The position numbers were made by a program, and so were the translations under genes. Of a stretch of DNA of 64,000 bases, positions 16,669-26,062 are shown in pieces (the first letter of the stretch is position 1; every line of letters starts with the position of its first letter). Source of the stretch: an uncultured Mobiluncus sp. (GTDB lineage: Bacteria; Actinomycetota; Actinomycetes; Actinomycetales; Actinomycetaceae). The notes under the pieces were generated by a model. It made no database searches. It saw nothing but the letters and a program-made list of their open reading frames with translations, and had not been told where the DNA came from. The stretch is from contig NZ_CAMUES010000001.1 of the NCBI RefSeq assembly GCF_947087965.1, positions 1 to 64,000 on the forward strand. Reading direction: 5' to 3'.

Positions 16669-18132
16669 ATGACCAACGTCAGCACCATCGTAATCTTGGC
16701 GGCAGGCCAAGGCACCCGTATGAAGTCTAAGAAGGCCAAGGTCTTGCACTCTTTCGCAGGGCGCACCCTACTTTCTCACGCTATCCACACCGCTATGGAA
16801 ATCGAACCGGAACGTATCGTGGTAGTGGTCCGTCACCAGGCTGATGCCGTAGCCGCCGAAGCTCTAGCAGTCAATCCCGACATTGCAATCGCTCACCAGG
16901 ACGATGTGCCCGGTACCGGCCGGGCGGTGTGGTGTGCTTTACAAAAGCTCGAGGAACTGGGGGCTGCGACGGGAACCTTGGTGGTGACCTCCGCTGATGT
17001 GCCCCTGCTCGATTCCTCCACGATTCTGTCCCTGGCGGAAACTCGCGAGGACGAAGGGGCGGCCTTGTGCTTGCTGACTACCGAGATTTCCAATCCTTTC
17101 GGCTACGGGCGAATTCAGCGGGTGGCCGGACATGTCGCCGGCATCGTCGAGGAACGTGATGCAACCTATGCTCAAAAGCAAATCAAAGAAGTTAACGCGG
17201 GGATTTATGCTTTCGACGCCGAATTCTTAAATCGCTGCTTACCGACCCTGTCGACAAATAACGACCAAGGGGAGATTTATCTAACCGACACCATTAAGGC
17301 TGCCCGTCGGGAAGGATTAAAAGTTTCTTCGGTGTTGCTGGCTGACACGGCGCAAGCAGAAGGCTGCAACGACCGGGCTCAGTTGGCCGAGCTGCGAGCC
17401 GAATACAATCGCCGCCGCACTCGGTACTGGATGCTGCAGGGCGTCACCATTATCGATCCGACGACGACATGGATTGATGCCGATGTGACCATTGGTCAGG
17501 ACACCACGATTTACCCCAATACGCAGCTGCGCCGCCACACCAGCATTGGCGAGGACTGCCGTATCGGACCGGACTCGACGCTTATCGATATGAAAGTCGG
17601 AGACGACGCGGAAGTCTTTCGGGTTCATGGCCTATCGTCCGAAATTGGCGCCCATTCCTATATCGGGCCTTTCACCTACCTACGTCCGGGAACCATCCTG
17701 TCGGAAAGTACGAAAGTCGGAGGCTTTTGCGAAACGAAAAACATTCAAGTCGGGCGAGGCACCAAGATTCCTCATCTGTCTTATGTGGGGGACGCCACTA
17801 TCGGGGAAGGCACCAACATCGGCGCCGCCACCATCTTTGCAAACTACGATGGAGTACATAAGCACCACTCCAACGTTGGGTCGCACTGCCGAACGGGCGC
17901 GAATAACGTGTTCATTGCCCCGGTCAATATCGGAGACGGCGTTTATACCGGTGGAGGAACCATCGTGCGCCAAGATATCCCGGAGGGGAACTTGGCGGTC
18001 AACGACTTCCAGATGCGCCAAATTCCCGGCTGGGTCGCCCAGAATCGTCCCGAAACTATCGCCGCCATCGAGGCGATGCGGGCTAAACAAGCCGAAGGGA
18101 ACTCCCCAGACAAACCAGACGGTACGAAATAG
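16669..18132 (+). CDS. glmU: Bifunctional UDP-GlcNAc pyrophosphorylase/GlcN-1-P acetyltransferase
   Basis: GlmU, 487 residues, makes UDP-N-acetylglucosamine for peptidoglycan. The N-terminal nucleotidyltransferase domain opens with LAAGQGTRMKSKKAKVLH. The C-terminal left-handed beta-helix carries hexapeptide repeats (for example IGQDTTIYPNTQL, IGEGTNIGAATIFANYDG) and ends in a disordered tail. Catalytic residues of both halves appear present, including the NYDG and HH region of the acetyltransferase. It is followed by prs across 83 bp, a conserved actinobacterial pair. The message seems leaderless. Confidence 0.97.
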   Translation: MTNVSTIVILAAGQGTRMKSKKAKVLHSFAGRTLLSHAIHTAMEIEPERIVVVVRHQADAVAAEALAVNPDIAIAHQDDVPGTGRAVWCALQKLEELGAATGTLVVTSADVPLLDSSTILSLAETREDEGAALCLLTTEISNPFGYGRIQRVAGHVAGIVEERDATYAQKQIKEVNAGIYAFDAEFLNRCLPTLSTNNDQGEIYLTDTIKAARREGLKVSSVLLADTAQAEGCNDRAQLAELRAEYNRRRTRYWMLQGVTIIDPTTTWIDADVTIGQDTTIYPNTQLRRHTSIGEDCRIGPDSTLIDMKVGDDAEVFRVHGLSSEIGAHSYIGPFTYLRPGTILSESTKVGGFCETKNIQVGRGTKIPHLSYVGDATIGEGTNIGAATIFANYDGVHKHHSNVGSHCRTGANNVFIAPVNIGDGVYTGGGTIVRQDIPEGNLAVNDFQMRQIPGWVAQNRPETIAAIEAMRAKQAEGNSPDKPDGTK

Positions 18133-18215
18133 TCCCGGTGAATGAAAGGGAGGGCAACCACCCTTATGAAAACCTTTGCAACAACAGAAAAACTCCGATA
18201 AAAGAAGGAAAACAA

Positions 18216-19187
18216 ATGGCAGAGTTGTTTGATACCCCGCGCAAGCGCCTGGTGATTGTGTCGGGTCGATCGCACCCCGAACTGGCTGAACAAGTCGCCA
18301 AAGAACTTGACGTGGAGGTGCTGCCGACGACGATTTACGACTTTGCCTCTGGCGAAATCTATGTGCGTTACAACGAGTCGGTCCGCGGCTGCGATGTGTT
18401 CTGTATCCAGTCCATTTCTGGCAATGTCTCTAAGTGGTTGATGGAGCACTTCATCATGATTGATGCCCTGAAGCGAGCCAGCTCCAAGCGCATCACCGTG
18501 GTCGCCCCGCTGTATCCCTATGCCCGTCAAGATAAGAAACACCAGGGGCGCGAACCGATTTCAGCGCGTTTGATTTCGGATTTGTACAAGACCGCCGGGG
18601 CGTCTCGTTTGATGAGCATCGATATGCACGCCTCGCAGGAACAGGGCTTCTTTACCGGCCCGGTGGATCACCTCCAGGCGATGCCAGTGCTGATTGACTA
18701 TGTCCGCACCCGCGTGGATTTGAACAATGTAACCGTGGTGTCCCCGGATGCGGGCCGGATTCGCGTGGCTGAAAAGTGGGCGAACCGCCTGGGCGGATAC
18801 CCTCTGGCTTTCGTGCACAAGACTCGCGATACCTCCCGTCCCAATGTGGCTGTCGCCAACCGCGTGGTGGGCGATGTTGAAGGACGCACCTGTGTGCTGG
18901 TTGATGACTTGATTGATACCGGCGGCACCATTGCGGAAGCCGTGGGGGTCTTGAAACACGCCGGGGCAAAGGATGTGCTGGTAGCGGCTACACACGCGGT
19001 GTTTTCTGATCCCGCGGCAAAGCGGCTGAGCGAATGCGGAGCTCGCGAGGTCATCGTTACGGATACGGTGCCGATTCCTCCGGATAAATGTTTCCCGCAA
19101 CTGAAGGTTCTGCCGATTGCGCCGTTGCTGGCCCGGGCAATTCGCCAGGTCTTTGAGGAAGGCTCCGTGACCGCCCTGTTCGAATAA
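18216..19187 (+). CDS. prs: Ribose-phosphate pyrophosphokinase
   Basis: PRPP synthase, 323 residues, transferring pyrophosphate from ATP to ribose-5-phosphate for nucleotide, His and Trp synthesis. YPYARQDKKHQGREPI is the ATP-binding and catalytic flexible-loop region. CVLVDDLIDTGGTI is the PRPP-binding motif. The frame is open from 18138, but ATG 18216 has GAAGGAAAA upstream and begins at the expected residue MAELFDTPRKRLV. The 83-bp gap after glmU contains no obvious terminator, so the two are probably co-transcribed. Confidence 0.96.
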   Translation: MAELFDTPRKRLVIVSGRSHPELAEQVAKELDVEVLPTTIYDFASGEIYVRYNESVRGCDVFCIQSISGNVSKWLMEHFIMIDALKRASSKRITVVAPLYPYARQDKKHQGREPISARLISDLYKTAGASRLMSIDMHASQEQGFFTGPVDHLQAMPVLIDYVRTRVDLNNVTVVSPDAGRIRVAEKWANRLGGYPLAFVHKTRDTSRPNVAVANRVVGDVEGRTCVLVDDLIDTGGTIAEAVGVLKHAGAKDVLVAATHAVFSDPAAKRLSECGAREVIVTDTVPIPPDKCFPQLKVLPIAPLLARAIRQVFEEGSVTALFE

Positions 19188-19210
19188 AACGGGCGTGAGT
19201 TCCCTGGAAC

Positions 19211-19960
19211 CTAGGGGTGCATGAGGAATCCCTGAGACTCGATATCATCCAGGAGGGACGCGCGGCGGTTGCGTACCTTGCCGAGCTTCTGAAAGATTTG
19301 ATTCGTAAACTTGTCCTCACGCCTGCCCTTATTGCGCAGGTCATAGTATTCGCGCATCTGCGCGTCGTAATCCTTGAGGGCTTCCAGGTAGGAATCCGGA
19401 CGCACATATGTATCGGTCATGACCCGGAATTCTTTGGGCATCCGCGGTTTGAGCTGCGGTTCTTCGTTGGGATATCCCAAGGTGAGGCCCAGTACCGGGA
19501 AGGTGTAAGGAGGCAGCCCGATAGCCGTGACCACCGCCTTGGGGTCATTCAAAATATTGCCTAAAATATTGGCCCCCAACCCCAGCGACTCGGCTGCGAC
19601 CACCACGTTTTGAACCATGAGAACCGCATCGGTAAAGGCTTCCTGGAATGTATCTATCGTGGCAGCCGATTGAGGAAACAAGCCCATTTCCTCCAGAATG
19701 GCTGCGCCCCGAGCTAAATCTGCAATAAACAGTAGATACTCCGGGGCGCGGGCAACATATGCTTGACCACCAATTTCAGCCATTTTTTCGCGTTTTACTT
19801 GATCCTTAATTCGAATAATTGAGGCATTTTGAATCCCGCGGGACGAAGGAGTGCGCATGGCTACGTCTATCAGAGTTTGGAAAGTGTCCTCGGGAATAGG
19901 ATCCGATTTAAACTCACGAATAGTACGATGCTTGAGCTGGACATCGATGGTTTCATTCAT
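19211..19960 (-). CDS. Nitroreductase-family NAD(P)H oxidoreductase
   Basis: FMN-dependent nitroreductase-like enzyme, 249 residues, resembling the NfsA/FRP subgroup. Near the N-terminus HRTIREFKSDPIPED provides the FMN phosphate-binding residues (H11, R12, R15). PSSRGIQNASI contributes further FMN contacts, and LPPYTFPVLGLTLGYPNE is the second conserved block. C-terminal residues 180-249 are charged helices that would wrap the dimer. It runs opposite to prs, and its end lies 24 bp from the prs stop. The physiological substrate (quinone, flavin or nitro compound) is unknown. Confidence 0.87.
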   Translation of the reverse strand: MNETIDVQLKHRTIREFKSDPIPEDTFQTLIDVAMRTPSSRGIQNASIIRIKDQVKREKMAEIGGQAYVARAPEYLLFIADLARGAAILEEMGLFPQSAATIDTFQEAFTDAVLMVQNVVVAAESLGLGANILGNILNDPKAVVTAIGLPPYTFPVLGLTLGYPNEEPQLKPRMPKEFRVMTDTYVRPDSYLEALKDYDAQMREYYDLRNKGRREDKFTNQIFQKLGKVRNRRASLLDDIESQGFLMHP

Positions 19961-20101
19961 AAATCTATTGTTTCACATTTAACCTTTAGGTATACCCAAA
20001 TATAGAATCTGGCCAGATTACTATTTGACCGGCGAGAAACAGAGAAGGTGAGTGTTTTCACAAATTAGCATAATTGCGGTGTTTTCGTTATTATTGTCGG
20101 G

Positions 20102-20340
20102 TTGCCTCGGCGAGGGGGAACGTGGCGGTCATTCCGCGGCGTGAACCGTTATCGACGCGGCCCGGTAACTTTGCTGGATGCCCTTCGCCCGCTTTTGCTT
20201 TTTGAGCATGGCGGGTTTTTCTGTCTCCTGGCAGGAAACGGAGTCGTCTGCCCACCCGTGAGGGGAGCAACGATACTTCGGAAAGGCAGTCCTGCAACAG
20301 AATTCCGCGGTCCTCCCGGGAAAACACCAACTGATTATAT
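20102..20340 (+). promoter_or_regulatory. Structured leader upstream of rplY
   Basis: The 400-bp gap before rplY has no credible gene. It contains a hairpin: outer CCCGC (20188-20192) with GCGGG (20211-20215), inner TGCT/AGCA, followed immediately by five T. This looks like an intrinsic terminator inside the 5' leader. G+C-rich segments on both sides could form alternative structures. I cannot match it to a named RNA family by eye; attenuation of rplY is inference. Confidence 0.35.
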
Positions 20341-20359
20341 ATTTTGGAGGATACAAAAC

Positions 20360-20986
20360 ATGGCTGATAACCCCACTTTGCAAGTCGAACAGCGCACGGA
20401 TTTCGGCAAGGGCTTTGCTCGCCGCGCTCGGGTCGCTGACAAGATTCCGGCAGTTCTCTACGGTCACGGCACCGATCCGGTGCACCTGCTGCTGCCCTAC
20501 CACGACACTTTCCTGCTGGTGAAGGACAACGCGAACGCCGTTATTTCCCTGAAGGGACTGAAAGACCCGGTGATGGTCCTGGTCAAGGACATTCAGCGCC
20601 ACCCGGTAAAGCGCCAGATTATGCACATGGACCTGCTGCTGGTGAAGGCCGATGAAAAGGTGGACGTGGAAGTGCCTATCGAAATCATCGGCGAGCCTAA
20701 GGCTGGTTTGGTTGCCAACCAAGACCTGCTGAACATGGAAATTTTCGCTCCGGTTATTGCTATTCCGGAAAAGATCGAGGTCAACGTGGACGGTTTGGAA
20801 GACGGCGTAGTGTTGAGCGTGGCCGACATCAAGCTGCCTGAGGGCGTGGAAGCCAAGACCGATCCGGAAGCGATTGTCTTGAGTGTTGCCGCTCCGCAGG
20901 AAGTTGAAATTCCCGAGGCGCCGGCGGCCGAAGAAGAATCTGCCGAGGCTGAAGCTGCAGAAGAAACCGAAGAATCCGCTGAGTAG
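20360..20986 (+). CDS. rplY: Large-subunit ribosomal protein bL25 (CTC type)
   Basis: General-stress-type bL25 of 208 residues that binds 5S rRNA. The N-terminal L25 domain (LQVEQRTDFGKGFARRAR ... PAVLYGHGTDPVHL) is followed by the CTC beta domain (about 100-185) and an acidic Glu/Ala-rich tail (186-208). The frame is open upstream to 20102, but ATG 20360 has TGGAGG nine bases before it and fits the family start. The long leader with a terminator-like hairpin suggests regulation at the RNA level. Confidence 0.96.
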   Translation: MADNPTLQVEQRTDFGKGFARRARVADKIPAVLYGHGTDPVHLLLPYHDTFLLVKDNANAVISLKGLKDPVMVLVKDIQRHPVKRQIMHMDLLLVKADEKVDVEVPIEIIGEPKAGLVANQDLLNMEIFAPVIAIPEKIEVNVDGLEDGVVLSVADIKLPEGVEAKTDPEAIVLSVAAPQEVEIPEAPAAEEESAEAEAAEETEESAE

Positions 20987-21018
20987 TAGCGGTTTTGTGA
21001 TACTTGCTTGGATTGCTG

Positions 21019-21687
21019 ATGAGCCCCACTCACGAACCACGTTTGGATCCCTCTCGTCTGGTAGACAAGGAGGGAACCTGGCTCGTGGTGGGGCTCGGCA
21101 ATCCCGGTGAAAAATATGCCGGAACCCGGCACAACTGCGGATATATGGTGACTGATTGCTTCGTAAAACAATCTGGCCAAACGTATCGGAATCAGTCTCT
21201 GACGCGCGCGGGAGTGGTGGCGCGCGTGGCGACAGTGAGCTTGGGCTACGGGGTCGATGCCCCCAAGATTATCGTGGCTCACACCGGCTCGTTCATGAAC
21301 GAATCTGGTCCGGGGGTGAAAGAATTACTGGATTACTATCGGCTTGGCTCCGAGCGCCTGCTGGTGATTCATGATGAATTAGACCTTGAAATGGGTTACG
21401 CCAAGCTGAAAGTTGGCGGCAGCGATGGCGGGCACAACGGGTTGAAATCCATCCAAAAGTCTTTGGGTACAAAAGATTTTGCGCGTTTACGGATCGGTAT
21501 CGGGCGTCCGGTCAAAATGCCCGGCGGGGGTTCTGAGGTCATCAACTGGGTATTAGGACGTATTCCGAAGTCACAGCAAAGTATCCTCGATGAGGTTTTG
21601 GACCGAGCGGTACAATGTGTGACGGATATTGCGGAAAACGGACTGGCGAAAGCTCAAGCCAGGTTACATTTGGGCAACCCCAAGTAA
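21019..21687 (+). CDS. pth: Peptidyl-tRNA hydrolase
   Basis: Pth, about 222 residues, recycles peptidyl-tRNAs dropped from stalled ribosomes. Core motifs are WLVVGLGNPGEKYAGTRHN with the catalytic His, TGSFMNESG (Asn contact) and VIHDELDLEMG with the catalytic Asp. GGSDGGHNGLKS and FARLRIGIGRP complete the family signature. ATG 21019 is preferred; TTG 21004 is also in frame. No strong ribosome site is visible. It follows rplY by 32 bp, the usual neighbour order. Confidence 0.95.
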   Translation: MSPTHEPRLDPSRLVDKEGTWLVVGLGNPGEKYAGTRHNCGYMVTDCFVKQSGQTYRNQSLTRAGVVARVATVSLGYGVDAPKIIVAHTGSFMNESGPGVKELLDYYRLGSERLLVIHDELDLEMGYAKLKVGGSDGGHNGLKSIQKSLGTKDFARLRIGIGRPVKMPGGGSEVINWVLGRIPKSQQSILDEVLDRAVQCVTDIAENGLAKAQARLHLGNPK

Positions 21688-21738
21688 GGGTCGGCGCGTT
21701 CCCAAGTCTGGTCTGAGCTGAGAGAGTCAGGTTCATTC

Positions 21739-24700
21739 ATGAGTTTGCACGGTTTACTGGAGGCGACCGGGGCTGCTTTGGCAGGGCTGGAGCCTGACGA
21801 GGCGGGTTCGGCGTGCGAATACGTGGCACCACCCGGATTTTATGCCCCACTCATTGCGGGTTTACCCGGTGGTGGCGAAGGTCTAACCGTGGTCCTAGCG
21901 CCGAGTACTCGTGCCGCTACCCAATTGGCGCGTGAGCTGGGAGCCTACACTACGGGAGTGGAGCTGTTTCCTGACTGGGAAACCTTGCCGCACGAGAGGC
22001 TTTCCCCTCGGGTAGACACGATGGCGCGCCGAATTTGGGCTTTGCATCGGGTGACGCATCCCCATCCGTCAGATGTGGTGCATTTCCTGGTCATGCCCAT
22101 GCGAGCCGCTCTAGCCCCGGTGAACGCGCATATCGCTGACTATCCCCTGTTTACGGTACGGGTGGGAGACACTTATGAACGTGACACCATGGCTGCAGAC
22201 CTGTTGCGTTTGGGTTACGAACGGGTTGATATGGTCGGGGCGCGCGGTCAGTTTGCAGTACGTGGGGGCCTGATTGACGTATTTTCACCCACGTCCGCCC
22301 ATCCCGTGCGTATCGAACTGTTTGGCGACGAGGTAGACACCATCCGGGCGTTTACGGCAACGGATCAGCGGACATTCGGTGGCGACATCCGGGAACTGGT
22401 CGCCCCGGCCTGCCGCGAATTACTCCTTGACGACGCGGCGCGAGAGCGAGCCGCCAGCCTGGCCGACCAAATGCCCCAAGCTGTCGAAATACTGAATCTC
22501 GCAGCCGATGGTAAGTACGGCGAAGGCTTGGAATCCTTGAGTCCGCTGCTGGGCGCGGAAATGGTGCCCCTGTTTTCCCTGCTACCGCCCGGAGCTCGTC
22601 TGGTGGCAACCGATCGTCCACGTTTGGAAGCACGCGCGAAAGAACTGGTGGAAACGACCCAAGAATTCCTGGCGGCTTCCTGGTCAGCGGCTGCAGGCGG
22701 CGGGGAAGTGCCCCTGGAGATTGAACAAGCTTCGTTCCTGACCTTGGAACAGCTCCATGCCGCTGCCCAAGAGGCGCGCATGGAAACCGTGTTCGTCTCT
22801 CCTTTTGCGGTAGGTGAAAACGCCCAGAACGTGGGGGCGCAAATCGTGATGGAGCCTCCCGCCGGAGAAACTGGACTGATTGGTACAATCAGCGATTTAG
22901 TGTCACAAAATTGGAATGTCGTGATTACTACGACCGGTAGGGGGATGGCAAACCGTCTGCGGGATGTCCTCAGCGAGGTGGATGTCCCAGCGAAGGTGGT
23001 TGCGGATGCTACCGTGCCGAGCAGCGGCGCGGTACAGATTACGGTGGCATCCCTGGACGAGGGGTACCAGGTCCCCGCAGCGCAACTTTTGGTGGTGGGC
23101 GAGGCACAGGTCTTGGGCAAAAAGAAGTCCCGCCACTCCTCGGATAAGGCCAACCTCCCCGCCAGACGACGCAAAGCTATTGACCCACTCACGCTGAACC
23201 AGGGAGACTACGTGGTTCACCTGCACCACGGCATCGGACGCTTTGTAAAACTGGCGAAGCGCACCATGGGACGAGGTCGAGAAACCACCTCGAAAGAGTA
23301 CGTGGTTTTGGAATACGCCCCCAGCAAACGCAACGGGCCCGCTGATCAGCTCTGGGTGCCTACTGATTCCCTGGACTTGCTCTCGAAGTATGTGGGCGGA
23401 GAATCCCCCGCGCTGTCAAAGATGGGCGGGGCAGATTGGGCAAAAACCAAGTCCAGAGCCCGGAAAGCGGTGAAAGAAATCGCTCGCGAACTGGTGCGTC
23501 TCTACGCTATTCGCCAAGCCACCACCGGGTATGCCTTCAGCCCGGATACCCCCTGGCAACGCGAGCTGGAAGATAGTTTCGAGTTCGTGGAAACTCCCGA
23601 CCAGCTCACGGTCATTGATGAAGTCAAACACGACATGGAACAAACCGTTCCGATGGACAGGCTGGTCTGCGGCGACGTGGGTTACGGAAAAACCGAGATT
23701 GCAGTCCGCGCGGCCTTTAAAGCTGTCCAGGACGGCAAGCAGGTGGCAATTCTCGCGCCGACGACCCTGCTGGTCAGCCAGCATGCGGAAACGTTTACGA
23801 ACCGTTTTGCGGGATTCCCGGTGACGGTAGCGGCGTTGTCGCGCTTTACTACTGCCAAAGAGGCCACTCGGATTAAAGCCGGGTTAAGAGACGGTTCCAT
23901 CGAAGTCGTAATCGGAACCCACGCCCTGCTGTCGGGCAATGTTCGGTTTAAAGACCTGGGTTTGGTGGTGATTGACGAAGAACAACGTTTCGGGGTGGAG
24001 CACAAGGAAGCCCTCAAGGCTTTGCGTGCTAACGTTGACGTTTTGACCATGAGCGCCACCCCGATTCCGCGCACCCTGGAAATGGCAATCACCGGCATTC
24101 GTGGTATGAGCACCCTCACCACCCCGCCGGAGGACCGCCACCCGGTCTTGACCTACGTGGGAGCCTACTCGGATAAGCAGGTTGCGGCCGCTATCCGGCG
24201 CGAGCTTTTGCGTGACGGTCAAGTATTTTTCGTACATAACCGGGTGCAATCCATCAACAGGATTGCCGCTCACCTAGCCGAGCTGGTGCCCGAAGCGCGG
24301 ATTCGGGTGGGCCACGGGCAAATGTCGGAAAAACAGCTGGAATCTGTCATGGTGGATTTCTGGAACCAAGAATTCGATGTGCTGGTGTCCACGACGATTG
24401 TCGAAAACGGGTTGGATGTAACCAGCGCCAACACAATCATCGTGGACCACGCGGATCGCTTTGGTCTGTCCCAGCTGCATCAGCTTCGCGGACGAGTCGG
24501 CCGCGGGCGGGAACGCGGCTATGCTTACTTCCTCTATCCGCCTGGTACCACTATGAACGAAACGGCTTTTGAGAGACTGAAAACGATTGGAACCAACACC
24601 GGGCTGGGATCCGGGATGGCTATCGCTACGAAAGACCTGGAAATTCGTGGTGCCGGTAACCTATTGGGCGGCGAACAGTCCGGACACATCGCTGGAGTAG

Positions 24701-25236
24701 GTTTTGACCTGTATGTGCGCATGGTGGGCGAGGCGGTGGCAGCCTATAAGGGTCAGGAAGCCCCCGAAGATACCAGTGTGTCGATTGAGCTGCCCATAGA
24801 TGCCTACATTCCCGAGGACTATCTGGATGTGCAGTCGCTGCGTCTCGATGCCTATACGCGTCTGTCCTCGGCAACCACTGACGCGGAGATTGACCAGTTA
24901 CTGGAGGAAATGACCGACCGCTACGGACGACCTCCGCAACCGTTGGAACGCTTGGGGGCAGTCGCGAAACTGCGTAACCTGGCGCGGACTCAAAAGGTGC
25001 AGGAAATCAAGGTCTTGGGCAAATTCATTCGCTTTGCTCCCGTTGAATTGGCAGATTCGCAGATGGCACGTCTGCAGCGCCTGTATCCGGGGGCGCGGCT
25101 GAAACTGACTACGCGCGAATTGTTCATACCCGCCCCAACCAGGAAAAATGGGTTGAGCGAAACTCCGATTGTAGACCTAGAGCTCATGGAATGGGTACAG
25201 AAAGTCGTTCGCGGCATCATCAAACCCCTGGTTTAA
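21739..25236 (+). CDS. mfd: Transcription-repair coupling factor
   Basis: Mfd, 1165 residues, displaces RNA polymerase stalled at DNA lesions and recruits UvrA. It has an N-terminal UvrB-homology region (about 20-330) and an RNA-polymerase-interacting CarD-like domain (about 490-560, LNQGDYVVHLHHGIGRF). The superfamily 2 translocase has Walker A CGDVGYGKTEIA, Walker B VVIDEEQRFGVEHKE and motif VI QLRGRVGRGRERGYAY. The C-terminal TRCF domain ends the protein. Size and motif order are normal. It starts 51 bp after pth. Confidence 0.97.
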   Translation: MSLHGLLEATGAALAGLEPDEAGSACEYVAPPGFYAPLIAGLPGGGEGLTVVLAPSTRAATQLARELGAYTTGVELFPDWETLPHERLSPRVDTMARRIWALHRVTHPHPSDVVHFLVMPMRAALAPVNAHIADYPLFTVRVGDTYERDTMAADLLRLGYERVDMVGARGQFAVRGGLIDVFSPTSAHPVRIELFGDEVDTIRAFTATDQRTFGGDIRELVAPACRELLLDDAARERAASLADQMPQAVEILNLAADGKYGEGLESLSPLLGAEMVPLFSLLPPGARLVATDRPRLEARAKELVETTQEFLAASWSAAAGGGEVPLEIEQASFLTLEQLHAAAQEARMETVFVSPFAVGENAQNVGAQIVMEPPAGETGLIGTISDLVSQNWNVVITTTGRGMANRLRDVLSEVDVPAKVVADATVPSSGAVQITVASLDEGYQVPAAQLLVVGEAQVLGKKKSRHSSDKANLPARRRKAIDPLTLNQGDYVVHLHHGIGRFVKLAKRTMGRGRETTSKEYVVLEYAPSKRNGPADQLWVPTDSLDLLSKYVGGESPALSKMGGADWAKTKSRARKAVKEIARELVRLYAIRQATTGYAFSPDTPWQRELEDSFEFVETPDQLTVIDEVKHDMEQTVPMDRLVCGDVGYGKTEIAVRAAFKAVQDGKQVAILAPTTLLVSQHAETFTNRFAGFPVTVAALSRFTTAKEATRIKAGLRDGSIEVVIGTHALLSGNVRFKDLGLVVIDEEQRFGVEHKEALKALRANVDVLTMSATPIPRTLEMAITGIRGMSTLTTPPEDRHPVLTYVGAYSDKQVAAAIRRELLRDGQVFFVHNRVQSINRIAAHLAELVPEARIRVGHGQMSEKQLESVMVDFWNQEFDVLVSTTIVENGLDVTSANTIIVDHADRFGLSQLHQLRGRVGRGRERGYAYFLYPPGTTMNETAFERLKTIGTNTGLGSGMAIATKDLEIRGAGNLLGGEQSGHIAGVGFDLYVRMVGEAVAAYKGQEAPEDTSVSIELPIDAYIPEDYLDVQSLRLDAYTRLSSATTDAEIDQLLEEMTDRYGRPPQPLERLGAVAKLRNLARTQKVQEIKVLGKFIRFAPVELADSQMARLQRLYPGARLKLTTRELFIPAPTRKNGLSETPIVDLELMEWVQKVVRGIIKPLV

Positions 25237-25303
25237 AATTCCCTCCCCGGTCAAAGAAAAGCTAAGATGGGAACGTTGGGCCGGACTATTGAAGGGAAAA
25301 ACG

Positions 25304-25894
25304 ATGGCGGAACAGTCCCTCGTGACCAAAACCACAAAAACCGCAACAAAGCTGATGACGGGCGTTGCCGCGCTGGCGCTCGCGGGGGGACTGCTGAGCG
25401 GATGCGAAGCAAAACCAGGAGTAGCCGCCTATGGTGATGGATGGGTTGTCACCGAAGCGCAAATCGGAACGGTCACCAAAGAACTGACCGAAGCGGGAAT
25501 TAACCTCAACGACACGCCGGATATGCAGACCGCACGCATCTATGCCCTACGTTATCTACGGACTCTCAACGAAGGTGGCAAGGATTTGCTCTCGCAGTGC
25601 CCGCAGCTTGATGAGATTAAAACCGACTTGTTCAAGGTGAACCCCGCACAGATGTCCCCCGAAACTCGCGATGTCATGCAACTGCTGCTGTGCGCCACTG
25701 CCACAGATCAGGGGGTTGCCCACGAGCTGGGCGTGTCACCGGTCAATTCGCAGTTGGCGGCCCAGATTGAACAGGCTTACCAGGCCGGTTTCGACCTAGA
25801 GAATGCGAAGCTGTCGAATCGGATGAATCAAACTATTCAGCTGATTCAGCAACGTGCCGCGCAAATGCAGATGATGGGTCAGGCCCAGCAGTAA
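25304..25894 (+). CDS. Lipoprotein of unknown function, SurA-N-like
   Basis: Predicted lipoprotein of 196 residues with the signal GVAALALAGGLLSGC; the Cys at about residue 30 would be lipidated. The mature region KPGVAAYGDGWVVTEAQIGTV resembles the start of SurA/PrsA N-terminal chaperone domains (a value at the pattern xVAxVNGxxIT), but no parvulin PPIase domain follows. The C-terminus is Gln/Met-rich (QLIQQRAAQMQMMGQAQQ). ATG 25304 follows GAAGGG. Genes of this type commonly sit between mfd and eno in actinobacteria. A strong terminator follows at 25941. Confidence 0.7.
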   Translation: MAEQSLVTKTTKTATKLMTGVAALALAGGLLSGCEAKPGVAAYGDGWVVTEAQIGTVTKELTEAGINLNDTPDMQTARIYALRYLRTLNEGGKDLLSQCPQLDEIKTDLFKVNPAQMSPETRDVMQLLLCATATDQGVAHELGVSPVNSQLAAQIEQAYQAGFDLENAKLSNRMNQTIQLIQQRAAQMQMMGQAQQ

Positions 25895-25940
25895 GCAAAA
25901 ACTGCGGCGAGAACTGGAAAGTTAAATCGAGAAAAATTTG

Positions 25941-25978
25941 TTTGTCCGGGGAGAAATCCCCGGACAAATGCGCATTTT
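25941..25978 (+). terminator. Intrinsic terminator after the lipoprotein gene
   Basis: Perfect 12-bp stem TTTGTCCGGGGA / TCCCCGGACAAA (25941-25952 with 25957-25968), GAAA loop, then TGCGCATTTTT. Confidence 0.85.
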
Positions 25979-26062
25979 TACGAAAGAATAGTAGTGGCTG
26001 CCTGTGCCCTCTTTCGGGCGGAGCGGCGGAAAAATAACAACCTGTCACATAAGGAGACTCAG

